NCBI GenBank assembly: GCA_013288135.1
Contig: JABDCL010000007.1
Coordinates: forward strand, 1-58,328
Direction: 5' to 3'
From: Gammaproteobacteria bacterium
GTDB taxonomy: Bacteria > Pseudomonadota > Gammaproteobacteria > UBA6186 > Azoamicaceae
DNA: 58,328 bases
The notes under the pieces were generated by a model. That model was given only the letters and a program-made list of their open reading frames with translations. It was not told the DNA's origin and did not search any database. Shown one piece after another: positions 10,400 to 19,997 of the stretch. The translations under genes and the position numbers were made by a program. The number at the start of each line of letters is the position of its first letter. The first letter of the stretch is position 1.

Positions 10400-11266
10400 T
10401 TATAAAACCTCTAATATTTTCTGCCCCATCTCTGCAGGCGACTTCACCGTATAAACACCCGCATTTTCCAAGGCTTTAAATTTTTCCGCTGCAGTGCCTT
10501 TACCTCCCGCAATAATAGCACCCGCATGTCCCATACGTTTTCCGGGAGGTGCGGTAACCCCTGCAATATAAGAGACCACGGGTTTAGTCACATGGGCTTT
10601 AATATAAGTTGCAGCTTCTTCTTCTGCACTGCCTCCAATCTCACCAACCATAATAATCGCTTCAGTTTGTGGATCTTTTTGGAAAAGCTCTAAAACATCC
10701 ACAAATGACATTCCAGAAATAGGATCTCCGCCAATCCCCACACAAGTACTTTGTCCTAAATTTAAATCGCTGGTTTGCTTTACGGTTTCGTAAGTAAGTG
10801 TGCCTGAACGAGATACAATCCCAATTTTACCAGGTTTATGGATCGATCCTGGCATAATCCCTATCTTACATTCCCCTGGTGTTATAATCCCCGGGCAATT
10901 AGGGCCAATTAACCGGGAAGATTTGCCTTTTAAATAATATTTAACCTGTAACATATCCAAGGTTGGAATGCCTTCTGTAATGCAAACAATCAATTTAATT
11001 CCCGCGTCAATCGCCTCAATAATAGAATCCTTACAAAAAGGTGCAGGAACATAAATAACACTGGCATCGGCACCCGTTTCTGCAACCGCGTCATAAACCG
11101 TATTGAAAACCGGTAAGCCTAAATGTTTTTGCCCCCCTTTTCCAGGCGTAATACCTCCAACCAACTTTGTGCCGTATGCAATCGCTTGCTCAGAATGAAA
11201 AGTGCCTTGATTTCCGGTAAATCCTTGACAAATAACTTTGGTATTTTTGTCAATTAAAATACTCAT
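10400..11266 (-). CDS. sucD: Succinyl-CoA synthetase alpha subunit
   Basis: With SucC it makes succinate, CoA and a nucleoside triphosphate from succinyl-CoA in the TCA cycle. The 288-residue length is normal. The N-terminal CoA-binding Rossmann motif [15 protein letters not shown] is at about 15-29. The phosphorylated histidine is His247 in [10 protein letters not shown] (His246 in E. coli). [12 protein letters not shown] and the GGDPISG segment are also present. The ATG overlaps the sucC stop by 4 bases (ATGA), so the two subunits are probably translationally coupled. It is the last gene of the sdh-suc block. An AT-rich palindrome covers its stop codon. Confidence 0.97.
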   Translation of the reverse strand: MSILIDKNTKVICQGFTGNQGTFHSEQAIAYGTKLVGGITPGKGGQKHLGLPVFNTVYDAVAETGADASVIYVPAPFCKDSIIEAIDAGIKLIVCITEGIPTLDMLQVKYYLKGKSSRLIGPNCPGIITPGECKIGIMPGSIHKPGKIGIVSRSGTLTYETVKQTSDLNLGQSTCVGIGGDPISGMSFVDVLELFQKDPQTEAIIMVGEIGGSAEEEAATYIKAHVTKPVVSYIAGVTAPPGKRMGHAGAIIAGGKGTAAEKFKALENAGVYTVKSPAEMGQKILEVL

Positions 11267-12432
11267 GATTTACCTCCGGCAGCCTTAACAATCTGTATCG
11301 CGGCATCTGTTAAAGAGTTAGCGGCAATAATATTTAATCCACTGTCGCTTAATTTCTGACTGGCTTCTTTTGCACGATTGCCCTCGAGTCTAACAACCAC
11401 TGGCACTTTAATGCCCACTTCTGCAACAGCATTGATAATACCCTCAGCGATTAAATCACAACGAACAATGCCACCAAAAATATTCACTAAAACGCCTTTG
11501 ACTTTGGGATCAGATAAAATAATTTTAAAGGCTTCTCTCACACGTTCTGCGGTTGTTCCACCCCCAACATCTAAGAAATTAGCAGGATGCCCTCCCTGTA
11601 ATTTAATTAGATCCATGGTGGCCATGGCTAAACCTGCTCCATTGACCATACAGCCAATATCCCCGTCTAAGGGAATGTAATTTAATTCCCATTCGCGGGC
11701 TTTAATTTCACGAGGATCTTCTTGGCTAGTATCACGCATGTTGCGTAACTGTGGTTGACGATACAAGGCATTGTCATCAATATTAATTTTTCCATCTAAA
11801 CAAAGAAGTGCACCCGATTTTGTAATAACGAGAGGGTTTACTTCTAATAAACTGAGATCACGTTCAACAAATAATTTACCAAGTCCCATCATTACTTTAG
11901 TTAATTGTTTTGACTGTTCTTCAGTGAGTGCAAGCTTAAATGCAATATCACGACACTGATAAGGCATCACTCCTAATAAAGGATCAACAAATACTTTTAA
12001 GATCTTTTCAGGGGTATCATGCGCTATCTTTTCTATTTCCACACCCCCTTCTGTAGAAGCCATAAAAACGATACTTTTTGAAGCACGATCAATTACTGCC
12101 CCTAAATAAAGTTCTTTTGCAATTTCACAGGTTTCTTCGATTAAAAGTGCATTAACCGGTTGCCCTAATTCATCCGTCTGATAGGTGACTAATCGGCTGT
12201 GTAACAATTGGCGAGCAGCATCCAATACTGCCTCTTTAGAATCAACTATTTTCACCCCACCCGCTTTACCACGCCCTCCTGCATGTACCTGGGCTTTTAC
12301 CACCCAACGATGCGTATTTAGCGTGTTTAATGCAGATAGTGCTTCATCCACAGAAAAAACCGGCAAACCCTTGGGGATCGGTAATCCATATTCGGCAAAT
12401 AGTTGCTTTGCTTGATACTCATGTAAATTCAT
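11263..12432 (-). CDS. sucC: Succinyl-CoA synthetase beta subunit
   Basis: This is the ATP-grasp subunit of succinyl-CoA synthetase. The ATG at 12432 ([16 protein letters not shown]) gives 389 residues, the standard length and N-terminus. The open frame extends 12 codons further upstream but into the end of sucB, so I reject that longer start. Visible motifs are [16 protein letters not shown] in the nucleotide-binding lobe, LEVNPLVIT, and [17 protein letters not shown] with [14 protein letters not shown] in the C-terminal CoA-ligase domain. One base separates the sucB stop from its ATG, and its own stop overlaps the sucD start, as expected within a single mRNA. Confidence 0.97.
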   Translation of the reverse strand: MNLHEYQAKQLFAEYGLPIPKGLPVFSVDEALSALNTLNTHRWVVKAQVHAGGRGKAGGVKIVDSKEAVLDAARQLLHSRLVTYQTDELGQPVNALLIEETCEIAKELYLGAVIDRASKSIVFMASTEGGVEIEKIAHDTPEKILKVFVDPLLGVMPYQCRDIAFKLALTEEQSKQLTKVMMGLGKLFVERDLSLLEVNPLVITKSGALLCLDGKINIDDNALYRQPQLRNMRDTSQEDPREIKAREWELNYIPLDGDIGCMVNGAGLAMATMDLIKLQGGHPANFLDVGGGTTAERVREAFKIILSDPKVKGVLVNIFGGIVRCDLIAEGIINAVAEVGIKVPVVVRLEGNRAKEASQKLSDSGLNIIAANSLTDAAIQIVKAAGGKS

Positions 12433-12433
12433 A

Positions 12434-13660
12434 TTAAATTCCCAATAAAATTCTCGAGGGATCTTCAAGTAATTCCTTTATCGTTACTAAAAATCGAACA
12501 GACTCGGAACCATCAATAATGCGATGGTCATAAGATAATGCAACATACATCATGGGACGAACAACAATTTGTCCATTCTCAACCATGGGTCGTTCTTCAA
12601 TTTTATGCATACCCAAAATGCCACTTTGCGGTGGATTTAAAATAGGCGTAGACATTAATGATCCAAAAACGCCCCCATTAGAAATGGTAAAAGTTCCCCC
12701 GGTGATTTCTTCCATGGTTAGAGTACCCTCTTTGGCTTTTTGACCAAAACCAGCGATTTCTTTTTCTATGTCTGCCATCGATAAATCATCCGCATTACGA
12801 ATAATAGGAACGACTAATCCTCGAGGCGAAGACACCGCAATTCCAATGTCATAATACCCATGATAAACAATATCATTGCCATCTATAGAGGCATTTACCA
12901 TGGGAAATCGCTTGAGTGCTTCAAGAGTTGCCAAAACAAAAAATGACATAAATCCTAAACGGACACCATATCTTTTTTCAAATTGATCTTTATATTTTTG
13001 ACGTAAATCCATCACCGGGTGCATATTAATTTCATTGAACGTCGTTAAAATTGCAGCCGTCTGTTGGGCTTGTAATAATCGTTCTGCAATGCGGGCTCGC
13101 AATCTCGTCATCGTGACACGTTTTTCAGGTCGTCCTGTCCCCGCCGATACTTCTGAAGGGGGCAGATCTGGTGTCAGACTCCGTGCTGCAACTTTGCCAG
13201 TTCCCTGAACTTGGCTTGTGGATAATGATTGTTCCGTCATTAAACGTCTCGCTGCAGGTGATAAGGGGGCTATTTTTGCTGATGATGTTGATGTTTGTTC
13301 AGGTGCTTTTGCAAAGGATTCTTTTTTGGCTTCAAGTGTACCCTCAGGCTGTTTTTGTTCTACAGGCTTACTCGCAGGTTTACTATTTGCACTGGCAGCA
13401 CCTACTTTATCCATATTAACCCTACCCACGTTAAATAAAGCAATGACTTCTTCAGCGCCCACTGTTGAACCTTCGGATTTTAGAATTGTTTCAAGACTTC
13501 CGTCACCGGGGGCTACGACTTCTAAAATCACTTTATCCGTTTCAATATCCACCAAATGTTCATCTCGATTGACGGACTCACCGGGTTTTTTATACCACTT
13601 AGCAATGGTTGCATCGGCAATCGATTCTGGTAATACCGGGACTTTAATTTCAACACTCAT
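12434..13660 (-). CDS. sucB: 2-oxoglutarate dehydrogenase E2 (dihydrolipoyl succinyltransferase)
   Basis: This is the core of the 2-oxoglutarate dehydrogenase complex. It moves the succinyl group from the lipoyl arm to CoA. Of 408 residues, the first 75 form one lipoyl domain with the modified lysine at Lys43 in [10 protein letters not shown] Pro/Ala/Ser/Lys-rich linker follows, then a peripheral-subunit-binding segment ([12 protein letters not shown], about 133-144). The acyltransferase domain ends with the active-site SYDHRIIDG (His379, Asp383). It lies between sucA and sucC, as is usual. No lpd (E3) gene is nearby, so E3 must be encoded elsewhere. A GC-rich repeat fills the gap to sucA. 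Confidence 0.97.
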   Translation of the reverse strand: MSVEIKVPVLPESIADATIAKWYKKPGESVNRDEHLVDIETDKVILEVVAPGDGSLETILKSEGSTVGAEEVIALFNVGRVNMDKVGAASANSKPASKPVEQKQPEGTLEAKKESFAKAPEQTSTSSAKIAPLSPAARRLMTEQSLSTSQVQGTGKVAARSLTPDLPPSEVSAGTGRPEKRVTMTRLRARIAERLLQAQQTAAILTTFNEINMHPVMDLRQKYKDQFEKRYGVRLGFMSFFVLATLEALKRFPMVNASIDGNDIVYHGYYDIGIAVSSPRGLVVPIIRNADDLSMADIEKEIAGFGQKAKEGTLTMEEITGGTFTISNGGVFGSLMSTPILNPPQSGILGMHKIEERPMVENGQIVVRPMMYVALSYDHRIIDGSESVRFLVTIKELLEDPSRILLGI

Positions 13661-13677
13661 GCTTTTTTCCTCTATCC

Positions 13678-13766
13678 TTGGGGGACCTTTCGGCCGTCCC
13701 TAACGTTTGGGCGGACACTAGATCCACCCCTACAATTTTGGGCGGACACAGGGGTCCGCCCCTACA
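13678..13766 (-). repeat. Tandem GTAGGGGCGG-type palindromic repeat between sucA and sucB
   Basis: Read on the minus strand, two similar units of about 30 bases begin GTAGGGGCGG and GTAGGGGTGG. Each ends in GTGTCCGCCC. A third, more degenerate unit begins GTTAGGGACGG. Each unit is itself palindromic (GGGGCGGAC against GTCCGCCC). The sucA stop codon TAG (13762-13764) is part of the first unit. A related triple array lies at 21296-21362 and a diverged single unit at 55151-55175. Confidence 0.75.
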
Positions 13767-16653
13767 ATCCTAATGCCTCTTCCACTAACCTTTTTTGCTG
13801 CTCCTGATGCAAATGAATATATCCCACTGCAGGGGCTGCTGCTGGGGGTCTTCCTGCATAATACAAAGTTTGTTTTGGTTTCAAACAAGCCGTAAAATGA
13901 TGACGACTGCTATACCAAGCACCCTGATTTTCAGGCTCTTCTTGGCACCAAAAAACTTCCTTTGCCAAATTATAAGGTTTCATTGCTGCCTGTAATTCTG
14001 TCTCGGGGAACGGGTATAATTGTTCAATGCGTATAATGGCAACATCTTTACGATTATCAGCACGACGTTTCTCCAAGAGATCGTAATAGACTTTACCACT
14101 ACACAACACCACTCTTTTCACCTGTTTTGGGGCAATATCATCAACTTCGGGGATCAACGCTTGAAATGAACCTTCGCTTAATTCTTGTAAAGAAGAAACT
14201 GCTAATTTATGACGTAATAAACTTTTAGGCGTCATCACGATTAAAGGCTTGCGTATTGGGCGTAACACTTGTCTTCGTAACATGTGGAATACTTGAGCAG
14301 GAGTACTCGGGACACACACTTGAATATTATGTTCAGCACATAATTGTAAATAACGCTCAAGTCGCGCAGAAGAATGTTCAGGGCCTGCACCTTCATAGCC
14401 ATGGGGTAGCAATAAGGTTAATCCACTTAAACGCCCCCATTTTTGCTCGCCTGAACTAATAAATTGATCAATCACTACCTGAGCACCATTAGCAAAATCC
14501 CCAAACTGAGCTTCCCATATAACAAGGGTCTCTGGCACCGTCGTGGAAAATCCATATTCAAATCCTAAAACAGCTTCTTCAGATAACAAAGAATCGATAA
14601 TGGTAAAAGTTCCTTGATTCTTGGAAAGGTGACAAAGGGGGGTGTACCGTGTTTCAGATTTGCGACCGAAACCAAAATATCTATCTGGAACATTATAATC
14701 AGTCACTCCAGGATTTTGATTATACAAAACGGCATGCCTATGGAAAAATGTACCTCTACCCGAATCTTGTCCTGAAAATCGAATGGGATATCCTTCCTGT
14801 AGCAGCGTGGCATAGGCCATTGTTTCTGCATACCCCCAATCTAAAGGTAATTCCCCAGCCGTCATTTTACGCCGATCTTCCATGATTTTTTGAACCCTGG
14901 GATGTAAAACTAAACCTTCTGGTAATGTTTCAATTGTATCCGCAAGTGCTTTTAAAGTTTTTCTAGAAACCTTAGATATACTTAATCGCCAATCTTTTGA
15001 AACATAAGGTTCCCAATTGCTCGCATATTCTCGCGTGTATCCATTGACCACATTGCGCGCAACAATCCCTTGTCTTGCTTCTAAAGATTCACGATAAACC
15101 TTGATAAATTCTTCTACTTCATCATTTGTAACGATTCCATCTGCCACCAATTGTTTAGCATACATCTGCAAAGCAGTAGGTAATTTTCGAATTATTTGAT
15201 ACATGCCTGGCTGAGTGACTGCAGGCTCATCGGCTTCATTATGTCCTTGTCGACGATACCCCACGAGATCAATAATAATATCTTTTTTAAATTTTTCTCG
15301 ATATTCTAATGCAAACTTAGCTGCACACCAAGCTGCTTCTGCATCATTTGCATTCACATGTAGAATAGGCACCTCAATCATCTTTCCAATATCAGAACAA
15401 TACAAAGTGGATCGAGCATCATGAGGATCACTGGTCGTAAATCCAATTTGATTGTTCACGATAATATTAACTGTTCCCCCAATTCCAAAACCTCGCGTTC
15501 TTGACATATTCAGGGTTTCCATAACAACACCCTGACCTGCAAAAGACGCATCTCCATGCATTAGGATACAAAGTACTTGCGTTTGATCATAATCTTTACG
15601 ACGTTCTTGTCTTGCACGCACTGAACCACACACCACAGGAGAAACTATTTCAAGATGAGAAGGATTAAATGCCAATGATACATGGACATGTCCGCTCTCG
15701 GTAGCAACATCTGATGAAAATCCTTGATGATACTTAACATCTCCAGATGCCAATTGTTCATCATGTTTTCCTTCAAATTCATTAAAGAGTTGAACAGGAT
15801 TTTTTCCTAGAAGGTTCACTAAGACATTTAAACGTCCTCGATGCGCCATCCCCATAATCACTTCTTTAGCGCCCTTCTCGCCACCCCCTCGAATAATTTG
15901 ATCTAAAAGAACGACTAAACTATCGTTACCCTCTAAAGAAAAACGTTTAGCCCCTGGGTACTTTGCGCCCAAATATTTTTCTAGACCTTCTGCCGCGGTT
16001 AAGCGTTCTAAAATATGACGTTTGACTTCAACAGGTAAATTGCGTTCACTACAGATTTTTTCTATTCGCTCTTGAACCCACACACGTTCTGCAGAATCTG
16101 GAATATGCATAAATTCTGAAGCCAGAGTACCACAATAAATAGTTTTTAAATCTTGAATAATTTGCTTCAGCGTTCTTTGTGTTGGTCCCGGTAAATTGCC
16201 CGCTTCAAATTCTGAATTTAAATCTTTATCGGTTAAATGATAATAAGACAACATTAATTCTGGAACGGGTAATATTTCACGGCTCTTTAAAGGATCAATA
16301 TCCGCGTGCAAATGGCCTAATAATCGATAAGCATCAATCAGTGCATGCACTTTTGTTTGTTTTCGTTCGTGCTCTAGGAGATTTTCAAATTCTTCTGGGC
16401 CGGCGCGGGGCACCTTTAAATACTCCCTCTCCCCTGTGGGGAGAGGGTTGGGGTGAGGGGGTTCGGCTCGAGCCCCGGCCACCGCAGGTTTATGAGGAGA
16501 GGATTTCTCCATTGCCCCAAAATACTGCCTCCATTCATGACTCACCGAATTCGGATCTTTCAAAAAATCTGCATATAAATTTTCTAAATAAGACGAACTA
16601 TCAGCATCCAGTAGTAATATCTGTTGTAAATCCCCTGTCGATGGTTTTGGCAT
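13762..16653 (-). CDS. sucA: 2-oxoglutarate dehydrogenase E1 component
   Basis: This thiamine-diphosphate enzyme decarboxylates 2-oxoglutarate and passes succinyl to the lipoyl arm of SucB. At 963 residues it is slightly longer than usual. Motifs include AYRLLGHLHADIDPL, GMAHRGRLNVLVNLLGK, HGDASFAGQGVVMETLNMS, and a C-terminal transketolase-like part with SGQDSGRGTFFHRHA. Residues about 58-86 (PHPNPLPTGERE at 66-77) are encoded by a GC-rich palindromic element inserted in frame into the linker after the N-terminal E2-binding segment. The stop codon is supplied by another repeat. The insert sits before the catalytic domain, so the enzyme is probably active. It is downstream of sdhB with an 89-base gap. 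Confidence 0.97.
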   Translation of the reverse strand: MPKPSTGDLQQILLLDADSSSYLENLYADFLKDPNSVSHEWRQYFGAMEKSSPHKPAVAGARAEPPHPNPLPTGEREYLKVPRAGPEEFENLLEHERKQTKVHALIDAYRLLGHLHADIDPLKSREILPVPELMLSYYHLTDKDLNSEFEAGNLPGPTQRTLKQIIQDLKTIYCGTLASEFMHIPDSAERVWVQERIEKICSERNLPVEVKRHILERLTAAEGLEKYLGAKYPGAKRFSLEGNDSLVVLLDQIIRGGGEKGAKEVIMGMAHRGRLNVLVNLLGKNPVQLFNEFEGKHDEQLASGDVKYHQGFSSDVATESGHVHVSLAFNPSHLEIVSPVVCGSVRARQERRKDYDQTQVLCILMHGDASFAGQGVVMETLNMSRTRGFGIGGTVNIIVNNQIGFTTSDPHDARSTLYCSDIGKMIEVPILHVNANDAEAAWCAAKFALEYREKFKKDIIIDLVGYRRQGHNEADEPAVTQPGMYQIIRKLPTALQMYAKQLVADGIVTNDEVEEFIKVYRESLEARQGIVARNVVNGYTREYASNWEPYVSKDWRLSISKVSRKTLKALADTIETLPEGLVLHPRVQKIMEDRRKMTAGELPLDWGYAETMAYATLLQEGYPIRFSGQDSGRGTFFHRHAVLYNQNPGVTDYNVPDRYFGFGRKSETRYTPLCHLSKNQGTFTIIDSLLSEEAVLGFEYGFSTTVPETLVIWEAQFGDFANGAQVVIDQFISSGEQKWGRLSGLTLLLPHGYEGAGPEHSSARLERYLQLCAEHNIQVCVPSTPAQVFHMLRRQVLRPIRKPLIVMTPKSLLRHKLAVSSLQELSEGSFQALIPEVDDIAPKQVKRVVLCSGKVYYDLLEKRRADNRKDVAIIRIEQLYPFPETELQAAMKPYNLAKEVFWCQEEPENQGAWYSSRHHFTACLKPKQTLYYAGRPPAAAPAVGYIHLHQEQQKRLVEEALGL
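16397..16480. repeat. Palindromic element inserted in frame in sucA
   Basis: An element of about 84 bases (28 codons) centred on a perfect 10-bp palindrome, CCCTCTCCCC (16425-16434) and GGGGAGAGGG (16438-16447). Imperfect outer GC-rich arms are GGCCGGCGCGGGGC and GCCCCGGCC. It encodes PHPNPLPTGERE on the sucA strand. The very high GC content and the peptide are out of place in this AT-rich gene. Its length keeps the reading frame. Confidence 0.8.
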
Positions 16654-16742
16654 ACCTTTACATACTCTCGAACATACTCTTGACTTGGAATATAACTACT
16701 TAGGATCCCCCAGTATGAGGGTAATTATACATGAAGAAAGCC

Positions 16743-17441
16743 CTAGACCCCATCCTCAATTAATTTATCTCGAATATCTGCAATGGCTTTAGTAGGATTT
16801 AGACCTTTTGGACAAACATCAACACAATTCATAATGCTTCTGCATCGAAAAATGCTATAGGCATCCTCTAATTGTGCTAAACGGTCTTGGGTTGCATCAT
16901 CACGACTGTCTAAAATAAATCGAGTGGCTTGTAACGCTGCAGCGGGTCCTAAAAATTTATCCGGATTCCACCAATAAGAAGGACAAGCACTTGAGCAACA
17001 CCCACACAAAATGCACTCATATAGTCCATCTAATTTTGCACGCTCTTCTGGGGATTGCAAGCGCTCTTTTGCAGGAGGAGGCTGACTATTTTGCAAATAA
17101 GGCTTGGTTTTTTTATACTGCTCATAAAAGTTGGTTAAATCCACAATCAAATCACGAATAACCGGCATGCCAGGCAATGGCCTTAAAACAACCGGTTCTT
17201 TCAAAGTACTTAAAGAAGTAACACACGCTAATGCATTGCGACCGTTAATATTCATCGCATCTGAACCACAAACCCCTTCACTACACGATCGTCTAAAAGA
17301 TAAAGTTTCATCTTGTGCTTTTAATAATTTTATGGCATCCAACACCATCACAGCCGGTGTTTTTGTTAAATCTAATTCATAATTTTGCATATAAGGCTTA
17401 CTATCTACCTCAGGGTTGTAACGATAAATTGAAAATTTCAT
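16743..17441 (-). CDS. sdhB: Succinate dehydrogenase iron-sulfur subunit
   Basis: This subunit carries electrons from the SdhA flavin to the membrane quinone site. Its 232 residues hold the [2Fe-2S] cysteines in CSEGVCGSDAMNINGRNALAC (first half) and the ferredoxin-type cysteines CILCGCCSSACPSYWW and CRSIMNCVDVCPKGLNP. The start overlaps the sdhA stop by one base (TGATG), so coupling to sdhA is likely. The length and motif order are standard. Confidence 0.97.
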   Translation of the reverse strand: MKFSIYRYNPEVDSKPYMQNYELDLTKTPAVMVLDAIKLLKAQDETLSFRRSCSEGVCGSDAMNINGRNALACVTSLSTLKEPVVLRPLPGMPVIRDLIVDLTNFYEQYKKTKPYLQNSQPPPAKERLQSPEERAKLDGLYECILCGCCSSACPSYWWNPDKFLGPAAALQATRFILDSRDDATQDRLAQLEDAYSIFRCRSIMNCVDVCPKGLNPTKAIADIRDKLIEDGV

Positions 17442-19207
17442 CAGTAAGTCCTTACATGAGGTGGAAAAGGTTCAACAGTCAATGGCTTCATATTGACGGG
17501 TCTATAGCTAATTTTGTCATCAGGAAAATACACGGTATGCTTTAACCAATGAACATCATCTCTGTCTTTAAAATCTTCCCTAGAATGCGCTCCTCGGCTC
17601 TCTTTACGCGCTTCCGCAGAAATTGCGGTAGCAATAGCAACAGCCATTAAATTATCCAACTCTAATGCCTCTATTCGAGCCGTATTAAAGACGTGACTGG
17701 TATCTGTTAAAGAGGCATGTTGTAACCGTTCTCGTAGCAATTTAAGTTTTTCAATCCCTTCTTGCATCACTTTGCCAGTTCTAAATACGCCAAAATCTAA
17801 TTGCATGGCTTTTTGTAATTCTAAGCGAATATCTGCGACTCGTTCCCCTTTTTTATTGGTATTATTCCAGCGATTCAATTGAGTCAACGCTTTATCAATT
17901 TCTTCTTCTGGCACAATCGATTGTGATCGTTTTTGATTTAATTCTTCTGCAACATGCAAGCCTGCAGCTCGCCCAAAGACGACTAAATCCAAGAGAGAAT
18001 TACCTCCTAAACGATTTGCACCGTGCACCGAAACACAAGCACATTCCCCAACGGCATATAATCCTGGAACCGGTATCTCTTGGCTTGAAGATGTCATGGT
18101 TAATACTTGTCCAAATTTATTTGTCGGAATGCCACCCATCATATAATGACAAGTAGGAACAACTGGAATGGGTTCTTTTTCAGGATCCACATTTGCAAAA
18201 GTCATAGATAAGGTTCTAATCCCAGGCAGTCGAGATTCAATAATTTTAGGATCTAAGTGATCTATTTTTAACAGTACATGATCGCCATTAGGACCACACC
18301 CTCGACCTTCTCGAATTTCTACAAGAATAGCACGAGAAACCACATCTCGAGAGGCGAGATCTTTAGCATGGGGTGCATAACGTTCCATAAAACGCTCATT
18401 TTGATTATTAAGAAGATATCCTCCTTCTCCACGCGTTCCTTCAGTAATCAGCATGCCAGCACCCGCAATGCCGGTGGGATGAAATTGCCACATTTCCATA
18501 TCCTGCACAGGAAAACCTGCTCTCAATACCATCCCAATACCGTCCCCTGTATTGATAAGAGCATTACTCGTCGTTTGGAAGATCCTACCAGCCCCTCCCG
18601 TTGCCAATATTACAGCGTTACCCCGTAAAAATAAGGTTTCCCCGGTCTCAATGGATAAAACAATCACTCCAGCAATACGACCTTCTCGATCTTTCACTAA
18701 ATTGAGAGCATACCACTCACTAAAAATGGTCGTTTTAGCCTCAATATTTTTTTGATACAAAGTGTGCAATAAAGCATGGCCGGTACGATCTGCTGCAGCT
18801 GATGTTCGTGTGGCTTGGCCACCTGTTCCATAGTTTTTAGATTGTCCGCCAAAAGGTCGTTGATATATCTTTCCGTTATCCAATCGAGAGAATGGCAGCC
18901 CCATATGCTCTAATTCGTAAACGACTTCAGGCCCCATTTGACACATATATTCAATACAATCCTGATCCCCTAAATAATCTGATCCTTTGACTGTATCGAA
19001 CATATGCCAATGCCAATTATCTTCATCAACATTCCCTAAAGCCGCTGTAATCCCTCCTTGGGCAGAGACCGTGTGCGATCGAGTTGGAAAAACTTTAGAA
19101 ACTAAAGCAACCCGTAAGCCGTTTTGTGCTAATTGCAAGGAAGCGCGCATGCCAGCACCCCCTGCGCCAATAATCACAGCATCAAACGATTGTGTTGGAA
19201 GTAACAT
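17441..19207 (-). CDS. sdhA: Succinate dehydrogenase flavoprotein subunit
   Basis: This subunit oxidises succinate to fumarate with covalently bound FAD. The 588-residue protein opens with [16 protein letters not shown], the dinucleotide-binding loop. The FAD-linked histidine is His45 in [11 protein letters not shown]. Substrate-site segments [21 protein letters not shown] and [19 protein letters not shown] are intact. It begins 3 bases after the sdhD stop and shares one base with sdhB, within the usual sdhC-D-A-B order. Confidence 0.98.
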   Translation of the reverse strand: MLLPTQSFDAVIIGAGGAGMRASLQLAQNGLRVALVSKVFPTRSHTVSAQGGITAALGNVDEDNWHWHMFDTVKGSDYLGDQDCIEYMCQMGPEVVYELEHMGLPFSRLDNGKIYQRPFGGQSKNYGTGGQATRTSAAADRTGHALLHTLYQKNIEAKTTIFSEWYALNLVKDREGRIAGVIVLSIETGETLFLRGNAVILATGGAGRIFQTTSNALINTGDGIGMVLRAGFPVQDMEMWQFHPTGIAGAGMLITEGTRGEGGYLLNNQNERFMERYAPHAKDLASRDVVSRAILVEIREGRGCGPNGDHVLLKIDHLDPKIIESRLPGIRTLSMTFANVDPEKEPIPVVPTCHYMMGGIPTNKFGQVLTMTSSSQEIPVPGLYAVGECACVSVHGANRLGGNSLLDLVVFGRAAGLHVAEELNQKRSQSIVPEEEIDKALTQLNRWNNTNKKGERVADIRLELQKAMQLDFGVFRTGKVMQEGIEKLKLLRERLQHASLTDTSHVFNTARIEALELDNLMAVAIATAISAEARKESRGAHSREDFKDRDDVHWLKHTVYFPDDKISYRPVNMKPLTVEPFPPHVRTY

Positions 19208-19210
19208 GCA

Positions 19211-19558
19211 CTAAATACCCCACAATATTTGTATCCCCCAAACTAAATTTCCTAGAAGCAGTAAAATAACAGCAACCTGAATAGGCAATCTTACAAAAGC
19301 TGGTTTTAAATAATCCGTACTGACTGTCCAAAACCCAATCCATGCATGTGCAATAAGACTAACCAAAGCCAACAAACTTGCATAGCGCATTCCTGAAGTA
19401 CTGAACAAAATATGCCAAGCAGAATAACTTAAATTAGGATGTAAAATTAGGTAAAAAACTAAATAAGCACTATAAACGGCGAGCACCATCGCAGTAACAC
19501 GTTGTATCAACCAATCTTGAAGTCCTGTACGACCTAAACTCGTCGCTGTTATAACCAT
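19211..19558 (-). CDS. sdhD: Succinate dehydrogenase membrane anchor, SdhD
   Basis: A 115-residue membrane anchor with three predicted transmembrane helices (about 16-36, 54-76, 88-110). The heme-ligand histidine is likely in LIAHAWIGFWTV, and the adjacent TDYLK carries the Asp-Tyr pair near the quinone site in this family. Arg in QDWLIQRVTA also fits. The start lies 10 bases inside the end of sdhC. Identification rests on both motifs and position. Confidence 0.93.
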   Translation of the reverse strand: MVITATSLGRTGLQDWLIQRVTAMVLAVYSAYLVFYLILHPNLSYSAWHILFSTSGMRYASLLALVSLIAHAWIGFWTVSTDYLKPAFVRLPIQVAVILLLLGNLVWGIQILWGI

Positions 19559-19923
19559 AACCTGTACCCTACCGCGATGATTAACAACGCTGAAAGAGAT
19601 AATACAATGAAAGCACTAACACGCGAGGCAGTTTTCGTTTCACCAACATGCATGTCGAGAAGAAGATGACGAATACCCGCAATCCAATGATAGATCAAAC
19701 CAGCCAACATTACCCAAGTAACCGCTTTGACCCAAGGAAGCCTAAAGAGAGTGTGCATCAGTTGCCACCTCGTCTCTGACGCCAAAGATTCCTGAAGCAT
19801 CCACAACAAAAGAGGAATGAGCAAGAACAAAAATATCCCAGAAATACGATGTAAAATGGATACAATGGCTGCTAGGGGAAACCGGATGGTTAAAAAATTT
19901 AAGTTGACGGGCCTATTATTCAC
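19549..19923 (-). CDS. sdhC: Succinate dehydrogenase cytochrome b556 subunit, SdhC
   Basis: A 124-residue membrane anchor that binds heme b and quinone. It has SILHRISGIFLFLL, the conserved HRxSG helix, and WIAGIRHLLLDMH in the second helix. Three transmembrane segments are evident. The start codon is GTG at 19921-19923, with GGGAG 8 bases before it; there is no ATG choice that keeps the conserved N-terminus. It is the first gene of the sdh-suc transcription unit and diverges from gltA across 74 bases. Confidence 0.93.
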   Translation of the reverse strand: MNNRPVNLNFLTIRFPLAAIVSILHRISGIFLFLLIPLLLWMLQESLASETRWQLMHTLFRLPWVKAVTWVMLAGLIYHWIAGIRHLLLDMHVGETKTASRVSAFIVLSLSALLIIAVGYRLWL

Positions 19924-19997
19924 AAACCATACTCCCTTTTATATAGCGTCCCAAATCATCCCGGATAAGTAATAAGTATATAGTATAGAGGTACATT
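19924..19997. promoter_or_regulatory. Divergent sdhC / gltA promoter region
   Basis: Only 74 bases separate the start codons of sdhC and gltA, so both promoters must lie here or overlap the genes. Toward gltA, TATAGT (19979-19984) is a plausible -10, but no good -35 is visible at 17 bases. GAGG at 19988-19991 is the gltA ribosome site. Toward sdhC, GGGAG is the ribosome site. The shared region would allow the two operons to be controlled together. Confidence 0.5.

Noticed and set aside
12433-12468. Longer start of sucC
   Set aside because: It overlaps the end of sucB, while [10 protein letters not shown] at 12432 matches the family N-terminus.
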